The translations under genes and the position numbers were made by a program. From Bacteroidales bacterium (lineage in GTDB: Bacteria; Bacteroidota; Bacteroidia; Bacteroidales; ML635J-15), in the NCBI GenBank assembly GCA_028686735.1, contig JAQUBO010000004.1, positions 1 to 53,399 of the forward strand: a DNA stretch of 53,399 bases, read 5' to 3'. The notes under the pieces were generated by a model that saw nothing but the letters and a program-made list of their open reading frames with translations, did not search any database and was not told the DNA's origin. Below are positions 18,969 to 27,905 of this stretch, one piece after another (the first letter of the stretch is position 1; each line of letters starts with the position of its first letter).

Positions 18969-20984
18969 TTACTCTTCGCTGCTAATAGTTTCAAAATTTT
19001 CTATTCCTTTTTTCAGGAATTCTAAAAACTCATCAGCATCTGAATTGTATTCCATAGGTTCGGTAAGTACCTTACCGTCTGGGCTCATAAGCACATAAAA
19101 AGGCTGAGATTTAGTCTTAAAATTAACAACTTGAATATCTAAGTTTGCATCTCCAAGAGTTTTTTTGATTTTACCATCATTAGACGATTTAAACCAGCTA
19201 TCTTCATCTAAGATTACAGATTTTTCATCTGTATATAAAGCGGTCATAACAAGTTTATTATTAAAATACTCATTAATTGTAGGATTTGACCATACAGCTG
19301 CTTGCATTTTTTTACAGTTTGAACATGTATGTCCAGTAAAATAAAGAAGCACCGGTTTATTTTGGGATTTAGCACATTCTATCCCTTGCATAACATCAAA
19401 ATAGCCATTAACATTATAAGCCATATTCATAGACTCTGAGTATTTTGGTGTTTCACACAAAGTATTTTCTTCATTTGTATGATCCACTGTTCGAGTTAAG
19501 TCGAATTTCTGTGAAGATTTGGGAGGCAATAATCCAGCGATACCACTGAGGTTTGCTCCAAACAGACCAGGGAATAAATAAATAGCAAATATAAATGAGG
19601 CCATTGCCAGAATTAGCCTAAAAAACCCAACATGCTGAACATCACTATCATGAGAGAATTTTATTTTACCTAACAAGTAAATACCCATTATAATAAATAT
19701 AGTTATCCAAATACCGATATATAAATCTCGGCTTAATACCCCAAGGTGATAATTTTGATCGATATTCGAGAAGAATTTTAAAGAAAAAGCGAGAATTATA
19801 AATCCCATGATAACTTTTACTGCATTTAACCACCCCCCAGATTTAGGCAATTTTTTCATCATTCCTGGAGCAAGTGCTAACAGAGTAAATGGCAATGCAA
19901 AGCCAAGTCCAAAACCTAACATTCCAATAAGCGGTTCAAGTACATTTCCGCTAGCAGCCTTAACTAATAAAGCACCAATTATTGGACCCGTGCAACTAAA
20001 ACTAACAATTACAGTTGTTAATGCCATAAAAAATGCTGCTATCAGTCCTCCCTTATCTACCTGTTTATCAGCCTTGTTAGCAAAGCTTGTAGGTAAAACG
20101 AACTCGAACAAGCCAAAAAGCGAAGCAGCAAAAACGAGAAATAAAACAAAAAAAATCGCATTCGGAATCCAGTGCGAACTTAATACAGTAGTAAAATCGG
20201 CACCAGCACTAGTAATAGAAACTATCAAACCTACCAAAGCATATAGTACAGTGATAGATAATCCAAAGATTAATGCTTTTAATATATTTTTTGAGCGCTT
20301 CTCATTTTTTTGCATAAAAAAACTCACTGTCATTGGTATCATTGGAAACACACAAGGAGTGAGTATTCCGATTATTCCAAAAATAAATGAGATTAAGAAA
20401 AACGACAATAATGTATTATCGCTAGTGCTCTTATTATCAAATTCATTCTCTGTAACTATCACAGGAGTTAGAGCAGCAGTTTCGGAGCTTTGGTCTTTTT
20501 CTACAACAGCACCACCATTTATTTCAAAAAACAAATCAGCACTTATTGGCATACAAGCACCATCTTCGAAACAAGCTTGTCCATCAATCATCCCTGTTAT
20601 ATTAAATCCTTTATCGGATATCACCTTAATTTTTTGAGAAAACCTAGCTTCATGTTCAAAATAATTCACTTCAACTTCAAACACCTCATCAAACTCCGTA
20701 ATAGGAACAGGATTTTCAATAACGCTATCAATTATTTCATAGTTTTCATTTATATCAAACTCAAAAAACAATGGCATTGGACCACCAAAGCCAAAATATT
20801 GTCCATAAAGATGCCAATTATCTTCAATTTGGGCTTTCATAATTAAATTAATATGCTCATTATCGATTTGTTCTGTCGAAAAACTCCAATTTACGGGTTC
20901 ATCCACTTGAGCAAAAACAGGATTTAACAATAGCACAAACGAAAGTATCCCAAGATACATCAGTAATTTTTGTTTAATTTTCAT
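18969..20984 (-). CDS. dsbD: Thiol:disulfide interchange protein DsbD
   Basis: A 671-aa three-part protein. A periplasmic DsbD-alpha-like domain (about 30-150) has Cys pair QACFEDGACMP. The central eight-TM domain contains LTPCVFPMIP and SFSCTGPIIG, the two redox-active membrane cysteines. A C-terminal thioredoxin domain has C554-S-N-C557 in FTGHTCSNCKKMQ. It passes electrons from cytoplasmic thioredoxin across the inner membrane to periplasmic reductants, serving disulfide isomerisation and cytochrome c maturation. It lies 20 bp downstream of the rng gene, so both probably share a transcript that ends at the terminator just beyond. Confidence 0.93.
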   Translation of the reverse strand: MKIKQKLLMYLGILSFVLLLNPVFAQVDEPVNWSFSTEQIDNEHINLIMKAQIEDNWHLYGQYFGFGGPMPLFFEFDINENYEIIDSVIENPVPITEFDEVFEVEVNYFEHEARFSQKIKVISDKGFNITGMIDGQACFEDGACMPISADLFFEINGGAVVEKDQSSETAALTPVIVTENEFDNKSTSDNTLLSFFLISFIFGIIGILTPCVFPMIPMTVSFFMQKNEKRSKNILKALIFGLSITVLYALVGLIVSITSAGADFTTVLSSHWIPNAIFFVLFLVFAASLFGLFEFVLPTSFANKADKQVDKGGLIAAFFMALTTVIVSFSCTGPIIGALLVKAASGNVLEPLIGMLGFGLGFALPFTLLALAPGMMKKLPKSGGWLNAVKVIMGFIILAFSLKFFSNIDQNYHLGVLSRDLYIGIWITIFIIMGIYLLGKIKFSHDSDVQHVGFFRLILAMASFIFAIYLFPGLFGANLSGIAGLLPPKSSQKFDLTRTVDHTNEENTLCETPKYSESMNMAYNVNGYFDVMQGIECAKSQNKPVLLYFTGHTCSNCKKMQAAVWSNPTINEYFNNKLVMTALYTDEKSVILDEDSWFKSSNDGKIKKTLGDANLDIQVVNFKTKSQPFYVLMSPDGKVLTEPMEYNSDADEFLEFLKKGIENFETISSEE

Positions 20985-21004
20985 ATTAAATAAATTAAGT
21001 TAAC

Positions 21005-22579
21005 TTAATAAAACAATTCTTCGTCTGCAGAATTAAAAAAATGATACTCCATATATGAATATACCATCATTGGTTTTATCGTAATTTTGCAGTTAAATGA
21101 TTTTTGCCAAATTTTTCGCATTGATTTTATTAAACCTTTTGTCAAATATGCGTAAACAAAAGGGTGAGTTTTAATAATTATTTCTTTTGATTTATGCTTT
21201 TTTATAATAAATTTAAGGCTATTTTCAATCTCATCAGTAAGAGAAATACTAGCCCCAATTTTCCCACTTCCATTACAACACGGGCATTTTTCGGATGTTT
21301 TAATATCCATTTCGGGCCTAACTCTTTGACGAGTTATCTCCATCACACAAAACTTACTTAATGGAATAATATGAAATTTGGCTCTATCCCCTTCCATAGT
21401 TTCCTTAAGTTTATCAAACACTTTACGTTTATTTTTCTCATTATGGATGTCAATAAAATCAACAATAATTATTCCACCCATATCTCGTAATCGTAATTGT
21501 CGAGCAATTTCTTCGGCTGCAATTAAATTAACCTCTGTTGCATTCTCCTCTTGGTCTTGCTCAGAATTACTTCTATTCCCAGAGTTTACATCAATCACGT
21601 GAGCAGCCTCTGTATGTTCAATAATTAAATAAGCTCCATTTCGCATCGGGACAGTTTTCCCAAAAGAGGTTTTTATTTGTTTTTCGATATCGAAGTAATC
21701 AAAAATTGGCTCTTTTGCGTTATACAGCTTAACAATTTTACTTTTTTCAGGAGCGATTTCGGTAATAAAGTCTTTTATCCCTTCATAAGTAGTTTTATCA
21801 TTAACATATATTTGGTTAAATGTAGAGTTAAGTATATCTCTTAAAATAGCAGTTGTTCTGTTAATCTCACCAATCATTAATTTCGGTGGTTTAGCACTAC
21901 TAAGTTCGCTATATAGTGTCTCCCATTTTTCGATTAGCAGATTTAATTCTTTGTCAAGATCTGCAACCATTTTGGTTTCTGCAACAGTTCGTACAATCAC
22001 TCCGTAATTTAAAGGCGTAATGCTTTCAATAAGTCTTTTTAATCGTTTTCTTTCTTCAACAGATTTTATTTTTTGACTTACCGATATTTTTGCTCCAAAA
22101 GGCATTAAGACCAAATTACGACCAGCAATTGAAAGTTCACACGATAAACGGGGTCCTTTTGATGATATGGGCTCTTTTGCTATTTGAACCAAGACATATT
22201 GACCTACCGTAAGAACATCAGTAATTTTGCCATATTTATCGATATCAGCTTCGGGCTTAATCTTACTAAACCTTATGTTCTTTTGTTTTTTTGATAAGCC
22301 TATATGAAGAAATTTATTTTGTGTTTGAAACCCAGCTCCAAGATCTAAGTAGTGAAGAAAAGCATCTCTCTTATATCCAACATCAATAAATGCAGCATTT
22401 AACCCAGGCATAAGTCTTTTAACTTTACCTAGATAAATATCCCCTACAGAGAATTCAATATTACTACGCTCTTTACTTAATTCAACCAGCTTTTTATTGT
22501 GTAATAAGGCTATGTTGATTTCTGAGCTATGAACATCGATATATAACTCACTATGAGTTTCTTCGTTTTGCCGGCTCAC
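21005..22579 (-). CDS. rng: Ribonuclease G/E family endoribonuclease
   Basis: A 524-aa protein, close to RNase G (about 490) and far shorter than RNase E. It has an S1 domain (GDIYLGKVKRLMPGLNAAFIDVGY at about 45-70). The RNase H-like/DNase I-like catalytic core has Mg2+-binding aspartates in HVIDVNSG and IIIVDFIDIH. A Zn-link-type motif CPCCNGSGKI lies near residue 430. It processes rRNA and decays mRNA. It follows the HU and mS38-like genes on the same strand but is separated by a stem-loop. Confidence 0.93.
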   Translation of the reverse strand: MSRQNEETHSELYIDVHSSEINIALLHNKKLVELSKERSNIEFSVGDIYLGKVKRLMPGLNAAFIDVGYKRDAFLHYLDLGAGFQTQNKFLHIGLSKKQKNIRFSKIKPEADIDKYGKITDVLTVGQYVLVQIAKEPISSKGPRLSCELSIAGRNLVLMPFGAKISVSQKIKSVEERKRLKRLIESITPLNYGVIVRTVAETKMVADLDKELNLLIEKWETLYSELSSAKPPKLMIGEINRTTAILRDILNSTFNQIYVNDKTTYEGIKDFITEIAPEKSKIVKLYNAKEPIFDYFDIEKQIKTSFGKTVPMRNGAYLIIEHTEAAHVIDVNSGNRSNSEQDQEENATEVNLIAAEEIARQLRLRDMGGIIIVDFIDIHNEKNKRKVFDKLKETMEGDRAKFHIIPLSKFCVMEITRQRVRPEMDIKTSEKCPCCNGSGKIGASISLTDEIENSLKFIIKKHKSKEIIIKTHPFVYAYLTKGLIKSMRKIWQKSFNCKITIKPMMVYSYMEYHFFNSADEELFY

Positions 22580-22604
22580 TATATCTATCGTTTTTATAAA
22601 AGTA

Positions 22605-22646
22605 AATCAAACCCGTGAAAAAGTGTTTTATCTCGCGGGTTTGATT
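22605..22646 (-). terminator. Stem-loop between mS38-like gene and rng
   Basis: AATCAAACCCG (22605-22615) pairs perfectly with CGGGTTTGATT (22636-22646), with a 20-nt loop. On the minus strand it is followed by TTACTTTTAT, a weak T-tract. It could end the HU/mS38 transcript or attenuate read-through into rng. Confidence 0.55.
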
Positions 22647-22673
22647 ATCATAATACTTAACAAACAAAAAAGT

Positions 22674-22766
22674 TTACTTTCTTTTTTTATGTCTATTTTT
22701 ACGTAAACGTTTTTTTCTTTTGTGAGTTGACATCTTATGTCTTTTTCGTTTTTTTCCGCTTGGCAT
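22674..22766 (-). CDS. AURKAIP1/COX24 (mS38-like) tiny basic ribosome-associated protein
   Basis: A 30-aa, extremely basic peptide beginning MPSGKKRKRHKMSTHKRKKR and ending RLRKNRHKKRK before a TAA. The pattern KRxRHKMxTHKRKKRLRKNRHK is that of the AURKAIP1/COX24 domain, related to mitochondrial mS38 and conserved across Bacteroidota between HU and downstream genes. It is expected to bind the small ribosomal subunit. Its start is 12 bp after the HU stop, so the two are probably co-expressed. It is easily missed because of its length. Confidence 0.85.
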   Translation of the reverse strand: MPSGKKRKRHKMSTHKRKKRLRKNRHKKRK

Positions 22767-22777
22767 AACTGTAAAAT

Positions 22778-23059
22778 TTAATGATTATCTTTAACTTCCA
22801 TTACAAACGCTTTTGAAGGCTTAAAAGCAGGCACTTTATGTGCAGGTATAGTGATAGTAGTGTTTTTTGATATGTTTCTAGCTGTTTTTGCCGCTCGTGG
22901 TTTAACAATAAAACTACCAAAACCTCTTAAATATACATTTTCACCATCAACTAAAGATGTTTTTATAACATCCATAAATGTTTCAATAGTTTTCTGAACT
23001 ACCAGTTTCTCAATCCCAGTGTTTCGAGATATCTCATTTACTATGTCTGCTTTTGTCAT
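22778..23059 (-). CDS. HU/IHF-family DNA-binding protein
   Basis: A 93-aa single-domain histone-like protein, the standard HU length. Signatures: MTKADIVNEISRNTGI, the two-helix dimer base; GSFIVKPRAAKTARN, the DNA-gripping arm with the conserved RxARN-like end; and VPAFKPSKAF near the C-terminus. It bends and compacts DNA as a dimer. Confidence 0.95.
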   Translation of the reverse strand: MTKADIVNEISRNTGIEKLVVQKTIETFMDVIKTSLVDGENVYLRGFGSFIVKPRAAKTARNISKNTTITIPAHKVPAFKPSKAFVMEVKDNH

Positions 23060-23105
23060 TTTAAAATACGTTTTATTAATATTATTTATTTTTATTAAGA
23101 GTGTG

Positions 23106-23113
23106 CAAATATA
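23106..23113 (-). promoter_or_regulatory. -7 element of HU gene promoter
   Basis: On the minus strand TATATTTG fits TAnnTTTG, about 47 bp before the HU start codon. The -33 region 19 bp upstream is T-rich but lacks a clear TTTG. Confidence 0.4.
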
Positions 23114-23212
23114 ATACTTTTTTAGAAATTAAAAAGAAAATAAATAAAAGTTTATTAAGAATTTAAACTTCTGATAATCAGATTACTAATAAACAACTGG
23201 TTTTATATAGAT

Positions 23213-24628
23213 TTACATGCCTTTACCTTGAAAGATAATTTTTACGGTATAGATCATTATTTTGAAGTCGATATAAAGCGATCTGTTTTCGATATATATT
23301 ATATCATATTTTAATCTTTCTATCATTTGAGTAACGTTTTCAGCATATCCATATTTTACTTGTCCCCATGATGTAATCCCAGGACGAACTGATAATAAAT
23401 GAACATAATGAGGTGCATTTTCTACTATTTGATCAATAAAGAACTGACGTTCTGGACGAGGACCAACAATACTCATATCTCCTTTAAGCACATTAAAAAA
23501 CTGAGGGATCTCATCAAGTCTAGTTTTACGCATAAATCTCCCAAACTTAGTTACTCGACTATCTGTTTTACTACTCAAAGCTGGACCATTTTTCTCGGCA
23601 TCAACAAACATAGATCGAAATTTATATATTTTAAAAGGTTTTTTACCTTTACCTATTCGATAATGACTATATAATATTGGACCCGAAGAGCTTAACTTTA
23701 CCCCAATACTTAGCACAATATAAACAGGCAATAAAATAAGTATAGCCAAGATACTCAATAATACATCTATCAACCGTTTAGCATGTTGCTGCCAAACTGG
23801 CATAATATTATGGTTAATTTCAATCAGAGGCATTCCAAAAATTGATGACATTCTTACTTTTCCAATTAGTATATCATACATATCTGGAATAACTTTTATT
23901 AGCACTTTGGTGCCTTGTAATTTATTGATAATGTTTTTTATCTTACAGTGCTCTCGTGACTCTACAGCGATAACAATCTCTTCGATTTTATAATCTGCAA
24001 TTATTTGTTCTACATCGTCAATATAACCTAAATTAGGCAATAAATTATCTAATAAATACTCATCTTGCTCATCAACATAAACAAATCCTACAAATTTTAG
24101 ACCTGAAGATATTTTTTGATTTTCAACCTCTTCTAAAAGTTTTACAGCTTTTTTATGACAGCCAATAATTAAGGTATTAAACAATAATTTACGTGCATGT
24201 ACACGTTTATTCGTAATTGTAGTGATAATTAATCGTGGAATATAAGTAATTGTAAACTGCAACACAAAAAGAGTAAGAAACATAAGATAATAATGTTTAT
24301 ATTGCCCTACCCAATCGTCGAGTATAAAAGCAAAAAATATAATTATTACTCCCAATAATGTTGTAAGCAAAGTTTGACCAAGTTCTTGCAACCTTGATTT
24401 TCGATAAGCTACTCGATAATATCCACTTAACAAATGTAAAACAAGCCAAAATACTGGAATAATAATTAGTGCTGCATAAAACTTTGTATCAAACTCTAAA
24501 GGGATATCGTATCCTAATTTTTGTGGTTCGATATATAGTTTTCTAAAACTAAAAAATAACGTCCAAGTTATTGCTGCTGCAATAAAATCAAAAAATATGT
24601 ATTTAAAATTATGTCTAGATTTCTGCAT
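23213..24628 (-). CDS. Exopolysaccharide-initiating polyprenyl glycosylphosphotransferase (WcaJ/WbaP type)
   Basis: A 471-aa protein. Four N-terminal membrane helices, then a CoA-binding-like nucleotide domain (about 140-260), a fifth TM (VLLSILAILILLPVYIVL) and the C-terminal bacterial sugar transferase domain. Motifs: YKFRSMFVDAEKNGP, LRKTRLDEIPQFFNVLKGD-like core (MRKTRLDEIPQFFNVLKGD) and MSIVGPRPER. It transfers a sugar-1-phosphate from a UDP-sugar to undecaprenyl phosphate, the first step of capsule or exopolysaccharide synthesis. No glycosyltransferase cluster follows; it is an isolated initiator. Start ATG overlaps the upstream stop as TAATG. Confidence 0.93.
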   Translation of the reverse strand: MQKSRHNFKYIFFDFIAAAITWTLFFSFRKLYIEPQKLGYDIPLEFDTKFYAALIIIPVFWLVLHLLSGYYRVAYRKSRLQELGQTLLTTLLGVIIIFFAFILDDWVGQYKHYYLMFLTLFVLQFTITYIPRLIITTITNKRVHARKLLFNTLIIGCHKKAVKLLEEVENQKISSGLKFVGFVYVDEQDEYLLDNLLPNLGYIDDVEQIIADYKIEEIVIAVESREHCKIKNIINKLQGTKVLIKVIPDMYDILIGKVRMSSIFGMPLIEINHNIMPVWQQHAKRLIDVLLSILAILILLPVYIVLSIGVKLSSSGPILYSHYRIGKGKKPFKIYKFRSMFVDAEKNGPALSSKTDSRVTKFGRFMRKTRLDEIPQFFNVLKGDMSIVGPRPERQFFIDQIVENAPHYVHLLSVRPGITSWGQVKYGYAENVTQMIERLKYDIIYIENRSLYIDFKIMIYTVKIIFQGKGM

Positions 24629-25506
24629 TACTGAGTAGGCAAGTAAATTAATTTAACATTATCGATATAAACTTCCGATTTTTCCAAACCCGATTCTTCT
24701 GCATATACAGCTGTAAAAAACAGTCTAAATTCCGTTCCACTAACATTATTTACAAAGTAATTTAAGTCAATATAAACTTTTTTCCATTCGTCAGTAGGAT
24801 TAAACCCGTATATGTGTTTTCGTATTTCATTAATACTCGAGCCAGTATATTCTTTTGAAAATATCCCAAAATTAAAAAAGTCATTTGACTTAAAATTAAT
24901 TTCGAGAAACGCTGGCCCATTTTTTTGAATCTCGAAAAGTTGAGAGCTACGGCACTCAAAATTAGGTCTATTCTTATCAACACAAAAGTACATTGACTTT
25001 CCTTCAAAGGCATTTTCATCAGACACTAAGTATATTACAGTATCACTTTGCTCACTAACCTGAAATTCAATGCCAATATCTTCAAAATCCTCTACCAAAT
25101 CAAATATGACTGCAGGTCTATATTCAAACACCGGATTTACTTTAACAATCTCTTTTTCTTCTAAAACCGTATTAATGCTATATCCGTTCATCATTTGATA
25201 AACCTCACGTGCGGCATTACCTCCCGAGTTTTTAATTCCAGGTTCAATTTGTATATCATGAGGACCTGACTCCAAAACCGGTACTGTAAAGGGGACTTCA
25301 AAAACACCTACGAGTTTATTATTTACATATAGCCAACAATCGCTTATATTGTGTGCAGCTGTACCTTGAGAAGGATTTGCAATTGAAATCGCAATAGTAT
25401 CAACTGATACATACGAAGGAATTTGTTCCGGAGGATTCATAATTTCGCAGGAATAGAAAAAAGAAACAATCACAATAATCAAAAACACAATTTTACCCAC
25501 AATCAC
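24628..25506 (-). CDS. Lipoprotein of unknown function coupled to the EPS transferase
   Basis: A 292-aa protein starting at GTG (25504-25506). The signal sequence ends SFFYSCEIMNPPE, a lipobox-like site. The N-terminal third (about 40-110) looks like a PEGA/Ig-like module (CWLYVNNKLVGVFEVPFTVP). The C-terminal half resembles a jelly-roll of the carbohydrate-binding or DUF type, with AFLEINFKSNDFFNFGIF and KVYIDLNYFVN and a final EVYIDNVKLIYL strand. The TAATG overlap with the transferase gene implies translational coupling, hence a role in surface polysaccharide is plausible but unproven. Confidence 0.7.
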   Translation of the reverse strand: MIVGKIVFLIIVIVSFFYSCEIMNPPEQIPSYVSVDTIAISIANPSQGTAAHNISDCWLYVNNKLVGVFEVPFTVPVLESGPHDIQIEPGIKNSGGNAAREVYQMMNGYSINTVLEEKEIVKVNPVFEYRPAVIFDLVEDFEDIGIEFQVSEQSDTVIYLVSDENAFEGKSMYFCVDKNRPNFECRSSQLFEIQKNGPAFLEINFKSNDFFNFGIFSKEYTGSSINEIRKHIYGFNPTDEWKKVYIDLNYFVNNVSGTEFRLFFTAVYAEESGLEKSEVYIDNVKLIYLPTQ

Positions 25507-25575
25507 TTTTTTTTACTTAATATGCACAATTAACAACGCAAAGATATATCTAATATTGCGTTCAAAGAAATAAAA

Positions 25576-26523
25576 TTATCCTATCGACAATTTTATTTTA
25601 TCTTTAATTTGAGATGCAACAGAGTATGTATTCAATATTGTCTCAAGATTTACCTCAGGAGACTTATTTAAAACAATAGATTTAGCAAAAGAAGAAAACT
25701 CATCATAATAATGATTATTAGGTTTTACAGGAATCGGATCTACTATTAAGTCACCAATATTCTCTTGAAACAACTTGATTTCACTATCCTGATTGCGTTT
25801 TTTTACTTGCCAAGCCTTATCTCTAATAAGGTCGATATTCGTATAGTCTTTATCGCAATAAAAACTAATCTCATGCGCATTGCTGGTAGCAATACGACCA
25901 GCAGTAAGTTGAGCCACTGCACCATTCATAAATTCTAAGCGTACATTAATAATATCAGGACTTATTTTACTTATGGTAGTTGCATTTGCATAAACAGCTT
26001 TAATATTCGATTTAATTATTCCCAAAACAATATCTATATCACTTATTAACATATCCATTAATACTGAGCAAGACGCTGTTTCACAAGAAAATTTCTTAAA
26101 ATAATTTGCTTGTATAAATTTTGGTTTTATAATAAATGGTTTGGCTGATAAAAATGTATTATTAAATCGATGATGAAAACCAGCTTGAACTTTAACATCT
26201 GCCTCATCAACAATATCAGATAATTTATTTACATCTCTATTGCAATAATCCGAAGATGGCTCAAAAAAAACATGCTTTGAATTTCGTACAAGTTCTTCAA
26301 CGTATTTTAAACCAGACATTGGTGATAGTGCAATAATTGCCTCAACTTCATTTACTAATAAAGACGGATCGGTATATGATTTGAGCTTATATTTTTGAGC
26401 GTCATTTGTGGTGTTATTATTCGGATTATACATACCGATAATATTAAGCTCTGGAACATCCATTATCTTTTCGATAATATTAAACTCATATTTTGGCAAT
26501 CCGTATATACCAGTTTTTATCAT
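25576..26523 (-). CDS. Degenerate Gfo/Idh/MocA-family oxidoreductase-like protein
   Basis: A 315-aa protein with the two-domain layout of the family: an N-terminal Rossmann-like part (about 1-115) and a C-terminal alpha/beta part. The family's GxGxxG dinucleotide loop reads GIYGLPKYEF here, and the catalytic EKP motif reads FFEPSSDY, so the Lys is missing. A later GFHHRFN segment matches the usual (G)xxxRF(N/D) helix. NAD(P) binding and dehydrogenase activity are therefore doubtful; it may be a pseudoenzyme or use another chemistry. It lies 70 bp upstream of the lipoprotein/EPS transferase pair, same strand. Confidence 0.75.
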   Translation of the reverse strand: MIKTGIYGLPKYEFNIIEKIMDVPELNIIGMYNPNNNTTNDAQKYKLKSYTDPSLLVNEVEAIIALSPMSGLKYVEELVRNSKHVFFEPSSDYCNRDVNKLSDIVDEADVKVQAGFHHRFNNTFLSAKPFIIKPKFIQANYFKKFSCETASCSVLMDMLISDIDIVLGIIKSNIKAVYANATTISKISPDIINVRLEFMNGAVAQLTAGRIATSNAHEISFYCDKDYTNIDLIRDKAWQVKKRNQDSEIKLFQENIGDLIVDPIPVKPNNHYYDEFSSFAKSIVLNKSPEVNLETILNTYSVASQIKDKIKLSIG

Positions 26524-26663
26524 ATTTTTTTTAGTAAAAATACTGCTTATTATTTATTTTTAATAAGGATGTTTCAAATGTTTTCAACTAATACATGTTA
26601 AAACCTTAAAACTTTAGATATTTCAAATGTCTTTACATCTCTGTTCTTTACTTGCGGAATAAA

Positions 26664-27253
26664 GAACACAAACTAGTTGGCAGAAAAACAAACATTAACC
26701 CCGTCCTTTAGAGCGGGATAAAAAACATAAACCAGTTGGCAGAAAAACAAACATTAACCCCGTCCTTTAGGGCGGGATCAAGAACACAAACTAGTTGGCG
26801 GAAAAACAAACATTAACCCCGTCCTTTAGGGCGTGATCAAGAACACAAACTAGTTGGCGGAAAAACAAACATTAACCCCGTCCTTTAGAGCAGGGACAAG
26901 AACACAAACGAGTTGGCAGAAAAAGAAACATTAACCCCGTCCTTTAGGGCGGGATAAAGAACACAAACTAGTTAGCGGAAAAACAAACATTAACCCCGTC
27001 CTTTAGGGCGGGGTCAAGAACATAAACCAGTTGGCAGAAAAACAAACATTAACCCCGTCCTTTAGAGCGGGATCAAGAACACAAACTAGTTGGCGGAGAA
27101 ACACACATTAACCCCGTCCTTTAGAGCGGAATAAAAAACATAAACCAGTTGGCGGAAAAAGAAACATTAACCCCGTCCTTTAGGACGGGATCAAGAACAC
27201 AAACAAGTTGGCGGAAAAAGAAACATTAACCCCGTCCTTCAGGGCGGGGAGCA
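26664..27253. repeat. Ten tandem copies of a 59-bp hairpin repeat
   Basis: Unit starts GAACACAAACTAGTTGGCGG and contains CATTAACCCCGTCC followed by TTTAGGGCGGGAT. Ten units fill exactly 590 bp (period 59), and a partial eleventh (GAACATAAACG) follows. Each unit has a GC-rich hairpin CCCGTCC-TTTA-GGGCGGG; copies vary at the hairpin (GAGCGGGA, GGACGGGA, GGCGGGGT). There are no unique spacers, so it is not CRISPR. No gene within. Confidence 0.9.
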
Positions 27254-27271
27254 AGAACATAAACGAAAAAA

Positions 27272-27393
27272 AGGGCTTTAGCCCTGACAGTAATATTAGC
27301 CCTGACAGTAATAAAAACTTTTAGGTTTAAAATATTCATGGCTAAAGCCAACAATAATTAACTAATTTACCCCGACCTAAAGGTCAGGGTAAA
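27272..27393. repeat. Cluster of further CTTTAG/CTAAAG-loop hairpins
   Basis: AGGGC-TTTA-GCCCT (27272-27285), the palindrome TGGCTAAAGCCA (27339-27350), and a stem around GACC-TAAA-GGTC extended by TTTACCC/GGGTAAA (27366-27393). AGCCCTGACAGTAAT occurs twice (27280 and 27298). All share the same loop type as the tandem array next to them. Confidence 0.65.
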
Positions 27394-27429
27394 TAATAAA
27401 TTGAAAACAGTATAGAAAATAACAGTAAA

Positions 27430-27688
27430 ATAATGTCCATCTATAGTGGTCAATTTCAGCATTTCTCCGCTAACCAAAGAATCAATATATCACGTTATAC
27501 TTGCATTATAGTCAGAAGTCCGTTAGCTGACGGATGAATGTTTTCAAAACAAGCATAACGTGATACATTGCTAAGTGCTGATCCGTCAGCCGACAGAGAA
27601 GTGAGCGGTGTCGAAACGAAGAATTTAGCAAAGCGGTATCATGAACACCGCTAAATTAAAATTCCATTGTGAGTAAATCGGACATTAT
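27430..27688. mobile_element. Miniature element-like segment with nested inverted repeats
   Basis: ATAATGTCC (27430-27438) and GGACATTAT (27680-27688) form terminal inverted repeats about 259 bp apart. Inside, TATCACGTTATACTTG near 27497 pairs 15/16 with CAAGCATAACGTGATA near 27549, and AGCGGTGT (27604-27611) pairs with ACACCGCT (27645-27652). There is no coding capacity. It is compatible with a MITE or REP cluster; no transposase nearby. Confidence 0.45.
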
Positions 27689-27766
27689 GGACAGACACTA
27701 TTTAAGTTTGAGTTTAAACTACCAACGATGTAAAACATAAAAAAATATTAGTTTTTTTCAATAATA

Positions 27767-27798
27767 CTTGCATATTCTTTATTCTTGTTATATCTTCG
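27767..27798 (+). promoter_or_regulatory. Promoter of tRNA-Arg
   Basis: CTTG at 27767-27770, a 20-bp spacer and TATCTTCG at 27791-27798 approximate TTTG-N20-TAnnTTTG with one mismatch in each box. The tRNA starts 15 bp later. Confidence 0.5.
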
Positions 27799-27813
27799 CA
27801 GCCCGAATAAAAT

Positions 27814-27887
27814 GGTCTAGTAGCTCAGCTGGATAGAGCAACGGCCTTCTAAGCCGTAGGTCTCAGGTTCGAATCCTGACTAGATCA
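27814..27887 (+). tRNA. tRNA-Arg (anticodon TCT)
   Basis: A 74-nt cloverleaf. Acceptor GGTCTAG pairs with CTAGATC (one G-T), discriminator A. D-arm AGCTCAGCTGGATAGAGCA. Anticodon stem ACGGC/GCCGT with loop CTTCTAA gives anticodon TCT, reading AGA. T-arm TCAGG-TTCGAAT-CCTGA. CCA is not encoded. Confidence 0.97.
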
Positions 27888-27905
27888 CTTAAAAATACTT
27901 AAACT

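Noticed and set aside
19807-20637. 276-codon ORF antisense to dsbD
   Set aside because: Lies fully inside dsbD on the other strand, low-complexity Ser/Ile/Asn-rich product; a shadow of a membrane-protein gene.
26664-27253. Tandem array considered as a CRISPR array
   Set aside because: Repeats are contiguous with a constant 59-bp period and no unique spacers, and no cas genes are near.
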